From positions 124,001 through 188,000 of the forward strand of contig NZ_SJXJ01000004.1 of the NCBI RefSeq assembly GCF_004337695.1: a DNA stretch of 64,000 nt, in the 5' to 3' direction. The position numbers were made by a program, and so were the translations under genes. This document shows, piece by piece, positions 27,065-37,800 of the stretch (position 1 is its first letter; each line of letters begins with the position of its first letter). The notes under the pieces are model-generated. The model did not search any database, was not told the origin of the DNA, and was given only the letters and a program-made list of their open reading frames with translations. The DNA comes from Tenacibaculum sp. M341. GTDB lineage: Bacteria > Bacteroidota > Bacteroidia > Flavobacteriales > Flavobacteriaceae.

Positions 27065-30000
27065 GTTATGTCTATTAATTTTTCCATCCAACTTAACTTT
27101 ATTTGTCCTATAGACCACGGAATATGATCTAGTAGCATATCATAAGATTTTTCTTCAACAACTAGTGTAAACTTTTTTTCTTCTTCAACAATACTACCAG
27201 GTCTGCTTAAAAAAGAAACTTTAAAACCTTCTACAGATGTTTTTCCTAAGGCTTTCCAGTGTCCAATTAAAGCTTGTAATAAGCCGTCAATTAATTCTTT
27301 TTCTTCAGAAGTTAATTCCATTAGCGGTAATAATGGCGTTTGAAAATCTACGTTGCAAATAATTTTATTTAAAAACAATGAATGTTCTTCCGGATCGGTT
27401 TTTCCTGTTACAGCATATTGCAATACATACATTCCTTTTTGCTTACTAGCTTCATCTTTAAAAGCTTTGTTTTCTACTAATCCCATGCGTTGAAATAACA
27501 TTGGAATGTACGGACCTAAAATGATCATTCCTGCATTCTCTATAAAAACAGTTCCCTCAATAGTTTCTTTTTCGATTACCTCAGGAACAATGTCATTTTG
27601 TATTTCCTCTAAAATAGTAGAGCGTTCTTTTTGAATGGCACTCATGTATGTTACCAGCTTTTCAGAAAAAGAATGATTATGTATTACTAATTTATGTATC
27701 AATTGTGTAGTTGATAAGGTATGTTTAACCGATGTAATGCTATCTAACAATAACAAACTCCAAGATTCAGCACGCCAATTAGTGTTAGTGCTCATTGCTA
27801 TTTTTAATAAAAGCTTATCAATAAAGTAACTCCAGATAGCGGCATAATTATTAGCACTGATGATCTTTTGAAGTTGTTTGAAAATTTCAAAGACCGTCAT
27901 CAATTTCGATTGACTTTCAGTAGAAAAAAACAAACGAATTACTTCCTTTTGATTTCTTTCTCTAAGTTTACTTTTTAATTGCGATCTAAACGAAGCTCTT
28001 TTTAAATGGAATAACAACTCTTTAGGTTGTTCTTTAAGTAATGTTTGTACAGATGCAATTATCTCTTTAGAGTTATTAATGGTAATAGATGCAGCCCATG
28101 GTCTTTTAGTTTCAATTTTTTCAATGGCATCGGTATGTGTATTCGAAGGGGGAATTATCTTTCTTCTTAACCAATTTTCTAAAGAATGTAAATTTTTAAA
28201 GCTAGCAATATCTACCTGAATTCGTCCTAATAATAACACGTACAAATCTTCTTTAGTAATGCTTAGCTTCTGAGCTAATTTTTGAGTTATAAAATCGGCT
28301 ATTTTTTCAATGGTTATTTGCTGATGTAGAACCGCATATTCTAAAAATAAATATTGAAGCTCTTTTTGATAGCTAGGAATGCTGTTTTTTATTCCTTTAA
28401 GATCTTTTTCGAGTACTTTTTCAAATAGTAGTTTAGTAACCAATGTAGTTTGTGTTACATTGGTATTTACTTGTTTTATAAATGTTTGATAGATGTTAGC
28501 ATCCATTAAGTCAACAATTGTTTTTTGCTGATTTGATTTTTTAAACCATTGTATAAAAAGATCAGGATATTCTTGTAACACCAAAGACATACTTTCTCTA
28601 AATGAAATAGAGGTTTTATCTTTAATCCACCATGGTAACCTATTATTTTTAAAAAAATATTGAACGCTATCTAAATGATATTGGTCGTTTTTAGGTGCTA
28701 TTTTAGTTACGTCACTTTTTACTAAACGTTGTAAAATAACAGTAATAAAATCTGGAGTATCAGTTAAAAGCTTTTTTTCTTGAAGCGTTTTTAAAATATG
28801 TGCTTTAGAAACATGGTTTTTTTTAGAAAATGTACGCAATAGATTTTCTAAATTGGTATAAATATTTTCTTGAGTGTATTTTAAAAGTATCGTTTTTGTT
28901 TGTTTAACAAACTCTTCATAAACACTTATTTCAATAGCTTTGCTAGAGCTAGTTTCTTTGGAGAAATCTGACGTTTCTTTTGAGTTGTTATATGATTTTT
29001 CAAGGGTTAAAATAGCGTCAATAATAGCATTGTTGATGTTTAAAACAGTACTAACTTGATTAATTTGGTGTAAAATTAATGGGATATTTTCTCCTTTCTC
29101 ATGTAACAACAATAATTCTGATTGAATCTTTTCAATTATAGTTTGTTGCCTATAATTTCCATGCTGTTGAAAATTATCAAGTAATATTATTAACAAGTTA
29201 ATAGAAGCTTTTTTGAAATTATTATCAATTAAACTAGTTTGAAACTGCGTTAATGAAATAGTGGAGGTATGCTTATGATAGTTATATAATTTTACAACAC
29301 TTTTAATATTTTCTTTAGAAAGTGTTTTTTCAACTTTTTTCTGATGCTCATAGATGTTTTTAGCAAGATTAACAGCTTCAATAATTTTAGTGTTTACAGT
29401 AAGCGTTTTGGTTAGCTCTAGTATTTGATGAATAGTAATAAAAATATCTGTTCCCTTTTTATCTAACTCCAACAAACGTTTATGTAACCAATCTGCTAAT
29501 ACTTCTTTAGAACTACTAGTATTTTTAGAGAAAACATCCAAAAAAACGGTAGTTAATTGCAATGTAGGAATTGTATAATTTGAGGCAGCTATAGTAGATT
29601 GAAAAATAGCTAATGATTTGGTTTCCTTTTTAGCGTAGAAAGGATATAATTTTTCACTAAATCTTTTTAATTCTGTTGATAATTTTGTGTTTGAATGCAA
29701 CTGTTGCGAGCTAACAGCAGTAATAAAACTAGTAATAAACTGATTACTACTTTTAGCAGTTGTTGAATTGTTTTGTTGAGCAAAGTTTTTTAAAATCTGT
29801 ATAAAATTATCATCTAGTGTACTTGTTTTTAATACTTCTAACAAAAATTCATCAACAGGTTTGGTTCCCGATTGATGCGCTTTTATGTACACTCTTAAAG
29901 AAAACTTTCCTAACTGTTTTTCAATTTGTTTAAAGGTGTTTGAGTCGCTATTAATGGAGTTAGCAGTACTTTGTAATTCCTTAATAAATTGTGATAGCTG

Positions 30001-31170
30001 ATTTAATACTGCATTATTAGTGTTACTAATAATATAGGTGCTAATTTCATTGGAAAAAGAGTCCACAAGCTGCAATGCTTTGATCGTATTTTGCTGTAAA
30101 AAATTAAAAAAGACATTTTGAAAAGCTACTGGTTCTTTAATTATAAATATCTTCAAATACTCTTCAAAAGAAGTGTAAGTTTTAATTGCACTACTTAGGG
30201 GTAATGAATTGTGTTCTAAATAATATTTTAATGTTTGATGAAACTGTAATGTTTCATGCTTTTTTATACGATGTACAGTTTTAAATTCTTTTTGTTCTTC
30301 CTCTTCTTGTAATTGAAAAACCAGTTTGCCAAAATTGGCATAACCAGTACGTTTATTTTTATTCTCTTTAATACCTAAAACAATCTTTTTAAGTAAGTTT
30401 TTATAAGTAAGATTGTATTTAGCAGCTATTTTTCGAATTAGGTATTGTAAAAAACTTTTCTGATTTGAATAGCCAGCTACTTCTGTGAAAATATATGCAA
30501 GAATAATTTCCCAAACGGCATTTCTAAAATACTGTTTGTTAGTTTCCACCAAAGGTTGTTCTTCTTGGTGTTGTATAATTTCTTTTCTCGATTCGTTAAT
30601 GTATTTCCCTTCATCTTCTTTAACAGCAAGTACAATCTGCTCTAAAGAATCATCTTTTAATTGAGAAATTAATCGAGTTCTTATATATTCTTTTTTCCCT
30701 TCTAACTTTAAAGCAGTAATTAATGCTTCTTTATTGTTTTTAAAAGCCTCTGATAGTAATACTTTAGGCGATAAAGCTGATGGAGTGTCCCAATGTAGAT
30801 GACCGTTTTTAAGAAAAAAAACAAATTGATCTATTTGTGTTTTGTGAATAGATTTTCGTTTCCCTTTTATTAAGCTTCCGTTACTGTAAGTGTTGCTTTT
30901 AAAAAATTGAACAAAAGCTTCTTCAATTTTGTAAGCAATTTCATGCTCAAAATTAGCAGCAGTTATAGAACCTAAGTCTAGCGTAATTTCATCATATTGA
31001 TCTAAATGATTGGTAGAATGATGTTGATCCATTACTTTTTGAAGCACAAACTGAATGCTTTGTTCTTGTAATCGACTTATTTTAGATTGATATTCGTAAC
31101 TCTTAGAAGCGTTGGTAAGTTCAATCTCATATCGTTGTCGTTTAATAATATGTGTTTGATCTTCTTTCAA
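27046..31170 (-). CDS. eCIS tape-measure protein (Afp14-like)
   Basis: 1374 residues, mostly helical and Lys/Gln/Ser-rich. The conserved N-terminal region (HIIKRQRYEIELTNASKSYE, ITLDLGSITAANFEHEI) and C-terminal region (VFIENAGMIILGPYIPMLFQ, then LPLMELTSEEKELIDGLLQA and ALGKTSVEGFKVSFLSRPG) are hallmarks of the eCIS tape-measure family. The variable middle should set the tube length. It is about twice the size of Afp14, suggesting a long particle or extra non-measuring segments. It sits between the baseplate genes and the ATPase, as in other eCIS. Confidence 0.88.
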   Translation of the reverse strand: MKEDQTHIIKRQRYEIELTNASKSYEYQSKISRLQEQSIQFVLQKVMDQHHSTNHLDQYDEITLDLGSITAANFEHEIAYKIEEAFVQFFKSNTYSNGSLIKGKRKSIHKTQIDQFVFFLKNGHLHWDTPSALSPKVLLSEAFKNNKEALITALKLEGKKEYIRTRLISQLKDDSLEQIVLAVKEDEGKYINESRKEIIQHQEEQPLVETNKQYFRNAVWEIILAYIFTEVAGYSNQKSFLQYLIRKIAAKYNLTYKNLLKKIVLGIKENKNKRTGYANFGKLVFQLQEEEEQKEFKTVHRIKKHETLQFHQTLKYYLEHNSLPLSSAIKTYTSFEEYLKIFIIKEPVAFQNVFFNFLQQNTIKALQLVDSFSNEISTYIISNTNNAVLNQLSQFIKELQSTANSINSDSNTFKQIEKQLGKFSLRVYIKAHQSGTKPVDEFLLEVLKTSTLDDNFIQILKNFAQQNNSTTAKSSNQFITSFITAVSSQQLHSNTKLSTELKRFSEKLYPFYAKKETKSLAIFQSTIAASNYTIPTLQLTTVFLDVFSKNTSSSKEVLADWLHKRLLELDKKGTDIFITIHQILELTKTLTVNTKIIEAVNLAKNIYEHQKKVEKTLSKENIKSVVKLYNYHKHTSTISLTQFQTSLIDNNFKKASINLLIILLDNFQQHGNYRQQTIIEKIQSELLLLHEKGENIPLILHQINQVSTVLNINNAIIDAILTLEKSYNNSKETSDFSKETSSSKAIEISVYEEFVKQTKTILLKYTQENIYTNLENLLRTFSKKNHVSKAHILKTLQEKKLLTDTPDFITVILQRLVKSDVTKIAPKNDQYHLDSVQYFFKNNRLPWWIKDKTSISFRESMSLVLQEYPDLFIQWFKKSNQQKTIVDLMDANIYQTFIKQVNTNVTQTTLVTKLLFEKVLEKDLKGIKNSIPSYQKELQYLFLEYAVLHQQITIEKIADFITQKLAQKLSITKEDLYVLLLGRIQVDIASFKNLHSLENWLRRKIIPPSNTHTDAIEKIETKRPWAASITINNSKEIIASVQTLLKEQPKELLFHLKRASFRSQLKSKLRERNQKEVIRLFFSTESQSKLMTVFEIFKQLQKIISANNYAAIWSYFIDKLLLKIAMSTNTNWRAESWSLLLLDSITSVKHTLSTTQLIHKLVIHNHSFSEKLVTYMSAIQKERSTILEEIQNDIVPEVIEKETIEGTVFIENAGMIILGPYIPMLFQRMGLVENKAFKDEASKQKGMYVLQYAVTGKTDPEEHSLFLNKIICNVDFQTPLLPLMELTSEEKELIDGLLQALIGHWKALGKTSVEGFKVSFLSRPGSIVEEEKKFTLVVEEKSYDMLLDHIPWSIGQIKLSWMEKLIDITWRTNK

Positions 31171-31173
31171 AAA

Positions 31174-34041
31174 TTAATAACCTTTATCAAACTTTTGTAG
31201 CATTCGTATTAATTGATATGCACAAAGCATTCGTTCTTTACTAGTATCGTTTGTTAATACTAATTTTAACCATTTAAAATATACCTTTTCAAAACCATAA
31301 AGCTCTCTATAAGAAAGCCAATAAGAATCGGCGACAATATGAATTGGTATTTCTGTATACAGTGTGTTTTTAAAAAACTGTTGAAAGTTTCTATTTTGAA
31401 AACGTACAGGCCAAGAAGGTAATATAAAGCTCATTTTAAATGAAAAGAATAATTCATCAACGGCATATTCCGCATAAAAAACCAAACATTTAGTTATGGC
31501 TTTTAAATCTTCTATATCACATTTTTTTAAAACTTCTTTAAGTTCACTAATGGCTTTTTCTAATTCAATTTTAGATCTGAAATTAGTGCTAGATACAGCA
31601 ATAGCTTCTTCATTAGGTAAGCATAACGCTATTTGATGTTGCCCATCAATAAAAACAGATTCATATTGAATGGTATCTGCCAGTAAATTATTTAATAAAG
31701 CGTCTACAGTTTTATCTCTATCTGCAAAAGGAGATTGGGTTACATGGGTAAATATTAGATCTAACGACGAATCTAACAATGAAAAATCCATTTCAAATCC
31801 GAAATGATCTTCAAAATAAGAAGGTAAAAGTAATACATGCTCAAGTACCAGAAAACCTTCACTCTTTTGACTAAAATCTGTTAAGAAATGAATAGCTTTA
31901 TATACCGATTTTTTAGCTTCTTCTGCCGAAGTGGCTATATGAACAATGTTTGAGGTTTTGTGATCTCTTTTATGTACAATGTAAAAATGATCTTCTTTAT
32001 TAGGATCTTTTATAATGGTATAGTTTTCAGGAATAATACCATATTTTAATACATCGTTTAAAATAGTGTCTTCCTCACCAACATAATGCATGCTTTCATA
32101 TAAATTCTCCTTAATATCTTCATGTATTTCTATATCGTCAATTTCCAAAATATCGTAATGATCTTCTGGTGTGTAAATGTCAATATGACTAATAGTTACA
32201 TCAAGTTCTAATGTTTGAGGATGAATATGTATTCCTAGTTCATCTACCGATCGTGTAAACGATTTTATCTCAGAATTGTTTAAGCCAACCAGTATGGCAA
32301 TCTTTTTTAAAACGCCAGTAATAGCTATTTTATCATTTTCGTTTAATAGCGTATCAATATCGCTGTAGTTAAAAGATTTTGATCTGTTGTAACTAATAGT
32401 AGCGTACTCTTTTATATAGTTTTGTTTTGCTTTTAATAATTGTTTTTCAAATCCTTTTTCATTAACTGCGTCTCCATAACTAATATTATTAATTTTAAGT
32501 AATGTATAGGTTTGAAAGGCTTCATTGTATCTAGCTAACAATTGTGTGGCAATGCTATTTAATCTGTCAGATGCATGCGAATCAAAAAAAGCATTTAAAC
32601 CTTTAGTAATTTCATTCCAATAATTTTTAGTTTCTTCTATACTGTAATCACTTCCTACAGGTTGTAATAACTCTAAAAGCTCTTCAATATCAGGTAAACT
32701 GTTGGTGAAATAAGAGGTGTCTTGATTACTATCAATATCATACAAAGTATAAATATTAGATATTTGCGCTAAAAAATTAATAATTAACTGATCAAAAGGT
32801 AATAAATATGCTTGTAATTGTTTTACCTGAGCTTTTCGTAAAGGAGTAGCAGCATTACTGATTCCTCTATCACCAACACCATAAATTTCTGGTAGTTGTT
32901 TTCGAATAGGGAAGTGGTAATCTATATCTAAAAGGTTTCCTTCTGGTATGGCAATAGTATTTTCCGAATTAGAAGCAGCTTTAAATTTACTTGCATCTAA
33001 GGCTTGTATAAAAGATAGTTGTTTTTTGGCTATTCTTAAATCGGGCTGAAAAGAAATACCAGCATTCTCAAAAATTAAGTTCTTATTAGATTTCGGAAAC
33101 AATACACGAGCGGTCATTTTTTTAGGAATGTCAAAACTTTCTTTAATAACATGAAGCTCTTTTGTTTTTAAATCGACATAACTTAACGAGAAATCACTAA
33201 TGTTGATAATCCCTTTTATTTTAGAAATGATTTTAAGTATGTCTGAAATTTTAATTGTAGCAACAGGGTCTCTTAAATCTTCTTCTTTAATGAACCCGTT
33301 TGTTAGTTTAGGACCATTAAAAATTTCATTTACAGAAAGCTCTTCGTTTTGTAATTGACTCAACGATGAAAAATTCACTTCTGGAGCCAAATAATCATTT
33401 ACAGCATGTATAATATTAGCCAATACCTCTTCGGCATTAGCAATATCAGACAGCATGATTTTAAAATTAACAACTAAAGGTAAGGGTTTAAAAATTTCAA
33501 TAGCATATAAACCTTCACATAAGTTACGATGTTCGTGATATAAACGTGCAATTTCTGCTTTCAAAGCCTCATTTTCTGTTGCTTCATTTTCTGGTTTGTG
33601 ATGATATTCATGTTTTTCAACAAAAACATGTAACAGTCCTTTTATGTTATCTAATTCTTCTTGGTAATCATCAATAGGGTATACCCATATATTTTTTACA
33701 TTCTCTATTTGATCAATCCAAATTCTTCTATAATCATTAAAAGTAACCGGATTTGTTGTTAAAATATCTGATGCAGTAAATAATCCATTATCACCAGAGT
33801 TTAAAGTAGCTTTTTTAGAGGATTGTAAAAGATCTTCAATAGGAATATTTACTTTATGTGCTACTTCAGTTATAGCATATGATATGTTTTCAAGTAGTGT
33901 AATACCTGGATCATGTTCATTATAATCTGTCCAAATACCACCACTTAACTTTTGAAGTAGTTCTAAAGCTTCTTGATGCAGTTCTTCATATAAACTATCA
34001 CCTTTTTTTCGTTTAGAAATATATCCTTTATTCGTATCCAT
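31174..34041 (-). CDS. eCIS baseplate wedge protein (Afp12-like, baseplate-J type)
   Basis: 955 residues. The N-terminus has the wedge signature WTDYNEHDPGITLLENISYA near residues 38-57, seen in Afp12/gp6-type proteins. The middle has LRKAQVKQLQAYLLPFDQLI and the C-terminal part SFILPSWPVRFQNRNFQQFF. These proteins form the wedge ring joining spike, tube and sheath. It ends four bases before the tape-measure start and follows the fibre-like gene by 15 bases. Confidence 0.9.
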   Translation of the reverse strand: MDTNKGYISKRKKGDSLYEELHQEALELLQKLSGGIWTDYNEHDPGITLLENISYAITEVAHKVNIPIEDLLQSSKKATLNSGDNGLFTASDILTTNPVTFNDYRRIWIDQIENVKNIWVYPIDDYQEELDNIKGLLHVFVEKHEYHHKPENEATENEALKAEIARLYHEHRNLCEGLYAIEIFKPLPLVVNFKIMLSDIANAEEVLANIIHAVNDYLAPEVNFSSLSQLQNEELSVNEIFNGPKLTNGFIKEEDLRDPVATIKISDILKIISKIKGIINISDFSLSYVDLKTKELHVIKESFDIPKKMTARVLFPKSNKNLIFENAGISFQPDLRIAKKQLSFIQALDASKFKAASNSENTIAIPEGNLLDIDYHFPIRKQLPEIYGVGDRGISNAATPLRKAQVKQLQAYLLPFDQLIINFLAQISNIYTLYDIDSNQDTSYFTNSLPDIEELLELLQPVGSDYSIEETKNYWNEITKGLNAFFDSHASDRLNSIATQLLARYNEAFQTYTLLKINNISYGDAVNEKGFEKQLLKAKQNYIKEYATISYNRSKSFNYSDIDTLLNENDKIAITGVLKKIAILVGLNNSEIKSFTRSVDELGIHIHPQTLELDVTISHIDIYTPEDHYDILEIDDIEIHEDIKENLYESMHYVGEEDTILNDVLKYGIIPENYTIIKDPNKEDHFYIVHKRDHKTSNIVHIATSAEEAKKSVYKAIHFLTDFSQKSEGFLVLEHVLLLPSYFEDHFGFEMDFSLLDSSLDLIFTHVTQSPFADRDKTVDALLNNLLADTIQYESVFIDGQHQIALCLPNEEAIAVSSTNFRSKIELEKAISELKEVLKKCDIEDLKAITKCLVFYAEYAVDELFFSFKMSFILPSWPVRFQNRNFQQFFKNTLYTEIPIHIVADSYWLSYRELYGFEKVYFKWLKLVLTNDTSKERMLCAYQLIRMLQKFDKGY

Positions 34042-34056
34042 ATAATAGCGCCCCTA

Positions 34057-34809
34057 TTACTTAAAAAATTTGGTCATATCGTTATCCCATAATTTTGTGA
34101 TGTGAAAATGTATTTGCTCATCAGCTCCGTAGTTCGATTTTGTTTTTAATTGAAGTTTATAATTGTAGGTGCTTCCTGTAAAACGAATGTCTATTTTATT
34201 CCAAAACCAGCCGTAATGTGCTTGTGTTTTTCGAATTTTATGATGCGATTTTCCAAAGGTACTCAATGCGTGTGCATGTAATAAAGCATATCTCCCTGCT
34301 TTATGTTTACCAACTTGAGCTACAACTTCAAAAGCTACACAACCATCTAAATCAGTAATCACATCGTGCCAATGACCATCAGCAGGTACGGTATCTATTT
34401 TGTAGGTTCCAATACGTGTATCAGCACCTAAAACACCATCTACTTCTAATGTAGTTCTGGGCTGTGAAGTACCAATACCAACTTGTCCTGTTTTTTGTAA
34501 CGTGATAGCGGTGGTTGATTCAGTTTCTGTAACTGGAGCAACAATAGATAAACGTTTGTCATCTTGCTGATCTACTTCAATACTCCACTGTGGTAACTCG
34601 TCTTCTACATTTTCATAAAAACTAATAAGTTTATCAGACTCCTTTCCTTTAGGAGCCAGTTGTAAGCCATCTTTTTCGTCTTTCGAAATACCATCATCTA
34701 CTTTATTTAGCATAGAGTCTATTAAGCTAAAGAAATTACTTTCTTTAGGTCTGGCTCCTGCGGCAAATAATGTTTTAAGACTCTGTCTGTTTAATAACTT
34801 TATTTTCAA
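34057..34809 (-). CDS. eCIS-associated fibre/adhesin-like protein
   Basis: 250 residues. A polar N-terminal helix region (LNRQSLKTLFAAGARPKESN) is followed by the motif TGQVGIGTSQPRTTLEVDG, typical of trimeric tail-fibre and collagen-like phage proteins, and a C-terminal beta-rich domain rich in aromatics and histidines (YALLHAHALSTFG, then HYGWFWNKIDIRFTGSTYNY). Position between the two wedge genes suggests baseplate attachment and surface binding, though no chaperone or large fibre gene is present. Role is inferred from motif and context. Confidence 0.72.
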   Translation of the reverse strand: MKIKLLNRQSLKTLFAAGARPKESNFFSLIDSMLNKVDDGISKDEKDGLQLAPKGKESDKLISFYENVEDELPQWSIEVDQQDDKRLSIVAPVTETESTTAITLQKTGQVGIGTSQPRTTLEVDGVLGADTRIGTYKIDTVPADGHWHDVITDLDGCVAFEVVAQVGKHKAGRYALLHAHALSTFGKSHHKIRKTQAHYGWFWNKIDIRFTGSTYNYKLQLKTKSNYGADEQIHFHITKLWDNDMTKFFK

Positions 34810-34832
34810 TGTCTTTATATTTGGTTAAACGA

Positions 34833-37800
34833 TTATTCTGTCTTAAAAGTCAGAATAGTTTTTGCTTTTTGTAAGCTTAATGCAGTGGTTGTTTTTTCAG
34901 GAGTTTTTTCTTCCTTAACAACAACTACCTCATTTTTATTAACTGTTTTTTCTTCTTCCTCATCCTCATAATCACCAGCAATAATGTAATCTACTCCAAT
35001 TTGTAAATTTTGAGTTTCTATTTCTTCAATTGTTTCATCTTCTAAAATACCAGATGAATAAATATTATGCTTCATTTTTGGTACTAACATAGACCAAGGT
35101 TTTGAAGGTTTTATTTCATTATTCTCTTCGTATATTTTTGCTGAAAAATTATCCAATCCTTTTTTAATAATATGTTCTATATCTATTTTTTGAATAGATT
35201 CTATGTAGGGTAAATTTTCTAAATGACTTTTAAGCATTCTTGGTACTACAACATTATTAAGTCCATTATTATCTTTTTGAGATACAGGGCATAAGTATTC
35301 GTTGATTTCTTTATTTAAAGCATTTAAATAATAACCTCCTTGGTCTTTTGCCTCAAAAGTTGCAATACAAGTAACTAATAGCCATTCAATAACAGGGTTT
35401 TGAACTTTAATTTTTATAAAAGAATTGGCTTTACTTTTAATAAAATCATAAATACTATCCAATTCATTTCTATTAAAGTAATGGTGCTGATCATATCTCC
35501 ATTTACTAGAAAGTACTAATAAAGTAACCTTACCCGCTTGAGGTTTAAAAAGAGCGTTTAAATTGGTACATTTTACTACTCTAACATCATGAAAATAAGA
35601 AAGAACTAAACGTTCATAATCCCAGATAGTTAATGCTCTGTCTTTATGACGCAATCGTTCGCTGACTTCTGTATAAAATAGTGCTGATGAAGTAGGTAGT
35701 TTTCCTCCATAAGAGTTTTTAGGCTGTATTACTTTTTTTAGGTTAGGCATTTTTTTTGCCATTTTGGTAATACTATTTGCAGCTATTTGTTTACCAATAA
35801 TGTTTTCATCATCGCTTGTACAGCTGGCTACTACTGCATTCGGATGAATAGCATTAATTATTGGATATTTATAGGCTTCTTTTTTAGCAATAAAGCGTAA
35901 ACTGAACTCTCCTTTTTCCTCATCTTTATAAGCATGTGGTAAAAGAATTTCTATAATTCCAGATTTAGTTAGTTGATCTGTTCCGTCAGAAATTATATTC
36001 TTCTTAGGCAAAGGAATCCAACGGTCTAAAACTTCATACTCAATTAAAATATTATTATTGTAGTGTATGTGTTCTGGAAAACGATTGTTTAAGTCGAAAA
36101 ATAAAGAAACAGTACTACTTGGAATTGCTTTAGAAAGTTTTAAAAACAGATAGCCTTCTCCTTTGAAATCGGCAACTATACTATTTTTAAACACTTTGCT
36201 ATTATTTACAATTTTCTCTATACCAAAAGGAGTAATATGAATATAGTCACCTACAATATCTTCTGGGCTCCCATCATAGGTGTTGTTAAAGTAAATAGTG
36301 TCGCTAGCAGTGTAGTTTAAAGTAAGTTGCTTAACTTTAGGTATAAACGGTTTGTTTGGTAATGGTAGTGTATCTTCATTTCTAGCATTATGAGTAGCTA
36401 TTTCTACATAGTTTTTCTGATAAACATCATTTCCAAATCCGTATTTAGGGGTTGTAAATGTGAATTTAAAAAATCCACTATTAGTATGTATATCGTATGC
36501 AATTGGATCTTGCAGTTTGTAGTTTTTAGTAAGTTGATATTTTTTTAAATTATCAACAATTACTTTGGTGTTTTTATCAATTAAAACAGTGTCATATCCT
36601 TCGGGAGTTTTGGCAGCATTACTTTTAAAAAGAGATAATTGTGTTCTTCGCTCTTCTTCTCTAGGAAACCAATAACCATTAGATAAAGCAGAAATATCTA
36701 TGCGAAAAGAATCGTTAAAAAAACGTTCTGTGTAAGCTGAATAATAAGTTTCAAAACCACCATATTCCATAGGAACTTGATCCCATTCAATATTTAAAAT
36801 TAGCTCAGATAATTCTTTTTTAAATAATTCACTTTTTCCAATTAATAAATAATTTCCTATTTGTGGCGATGTACCAAATAAATTGAAAGGTTTGGTAAGT
36901 GGCATTTTACCAATATTATTGTAAACAGCTAAATTTTTAGCACCTGTTACAGATACCTCTATTTGTATTGTTTCTAATTGTAAACCTTTTAAAAATGAAT
37001 AAGCGTAAATAGGTGCATATTCGTCTAATAATATCTTAACCATAGGAAGTTTACTGGCTTCTGAAGCTAAAGGTGCTACAGGAGGTGTTGACTTCTCTAT
37101 GATAAAATGTAGACTAAAAGAATTGTCTTCTTCATTAAAAGAAAGTTCATACTTTTTTTGTGTTCTCCATTTTTTAGTAGTGGTATACGAAATGATAAAA
37201 GCTTCTTCAAAAACAGAGTTAAAAACAACGTCTAAAGGTAAGTTTAAATTGGTTGCCATTTCTTTCAATAGCTTCCAAAATGTCACTTCAGAGGACTCTT
37301 GTTGGAGGTTAAAGGTAAGTTGGATATTTCTTTCTCCTTCTTCAAGAAAAAGTGCTTTTGAACCAATCATAAAACCAATATCTGTTAAGCTATTTTCAGA
37401 AAGCTCTGAGTCGACAATAGAGTTTTCATCTGCCCCAAATATGGAATAATTTTCGATTTCTTTGGCTACTTTCTCATTAAGAACAAGGTTGTTTTTAACA
37501 ATGTTTGAAATTGTGGCGTCGTTAGTGCCGATTTTAATAAATGGGCTTTTATTAAAATATAAGGTTTGTAAAGTGTTTACTCGTATAGGATAGGTTAATA
37601 AAGGTTTTTCGGTTCTAAATAAAACATTTTTTTTCCTATTAAACAACTTTCCTGCAATTAATTCTGTGTTTTCTGGAATTAAAATTTCTTTAGAGTTTGG
37701 AAGTACCTCAAAATATACCACTGTTTTAGTAGGTATTCCTTTGCGAGGAGTTTGTTGTAAAACATCTTTATAGTAAAAATCTAAATGTCGTTGACCAAGC

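Noticed and set aside
27065-27118. Longer N-terminus for the AAA+ ATPase
   Set aside because: The extra 18 residues lie inside the tape-measure gene and look unlike the family; the ATG at 27064 gives the usual start.
37099-37449. Open frame on the + strand inside the Afp11-like gene
   Set aside because: Antisense to a strongly conserved baseplate gene; composition follows the opposite strand.
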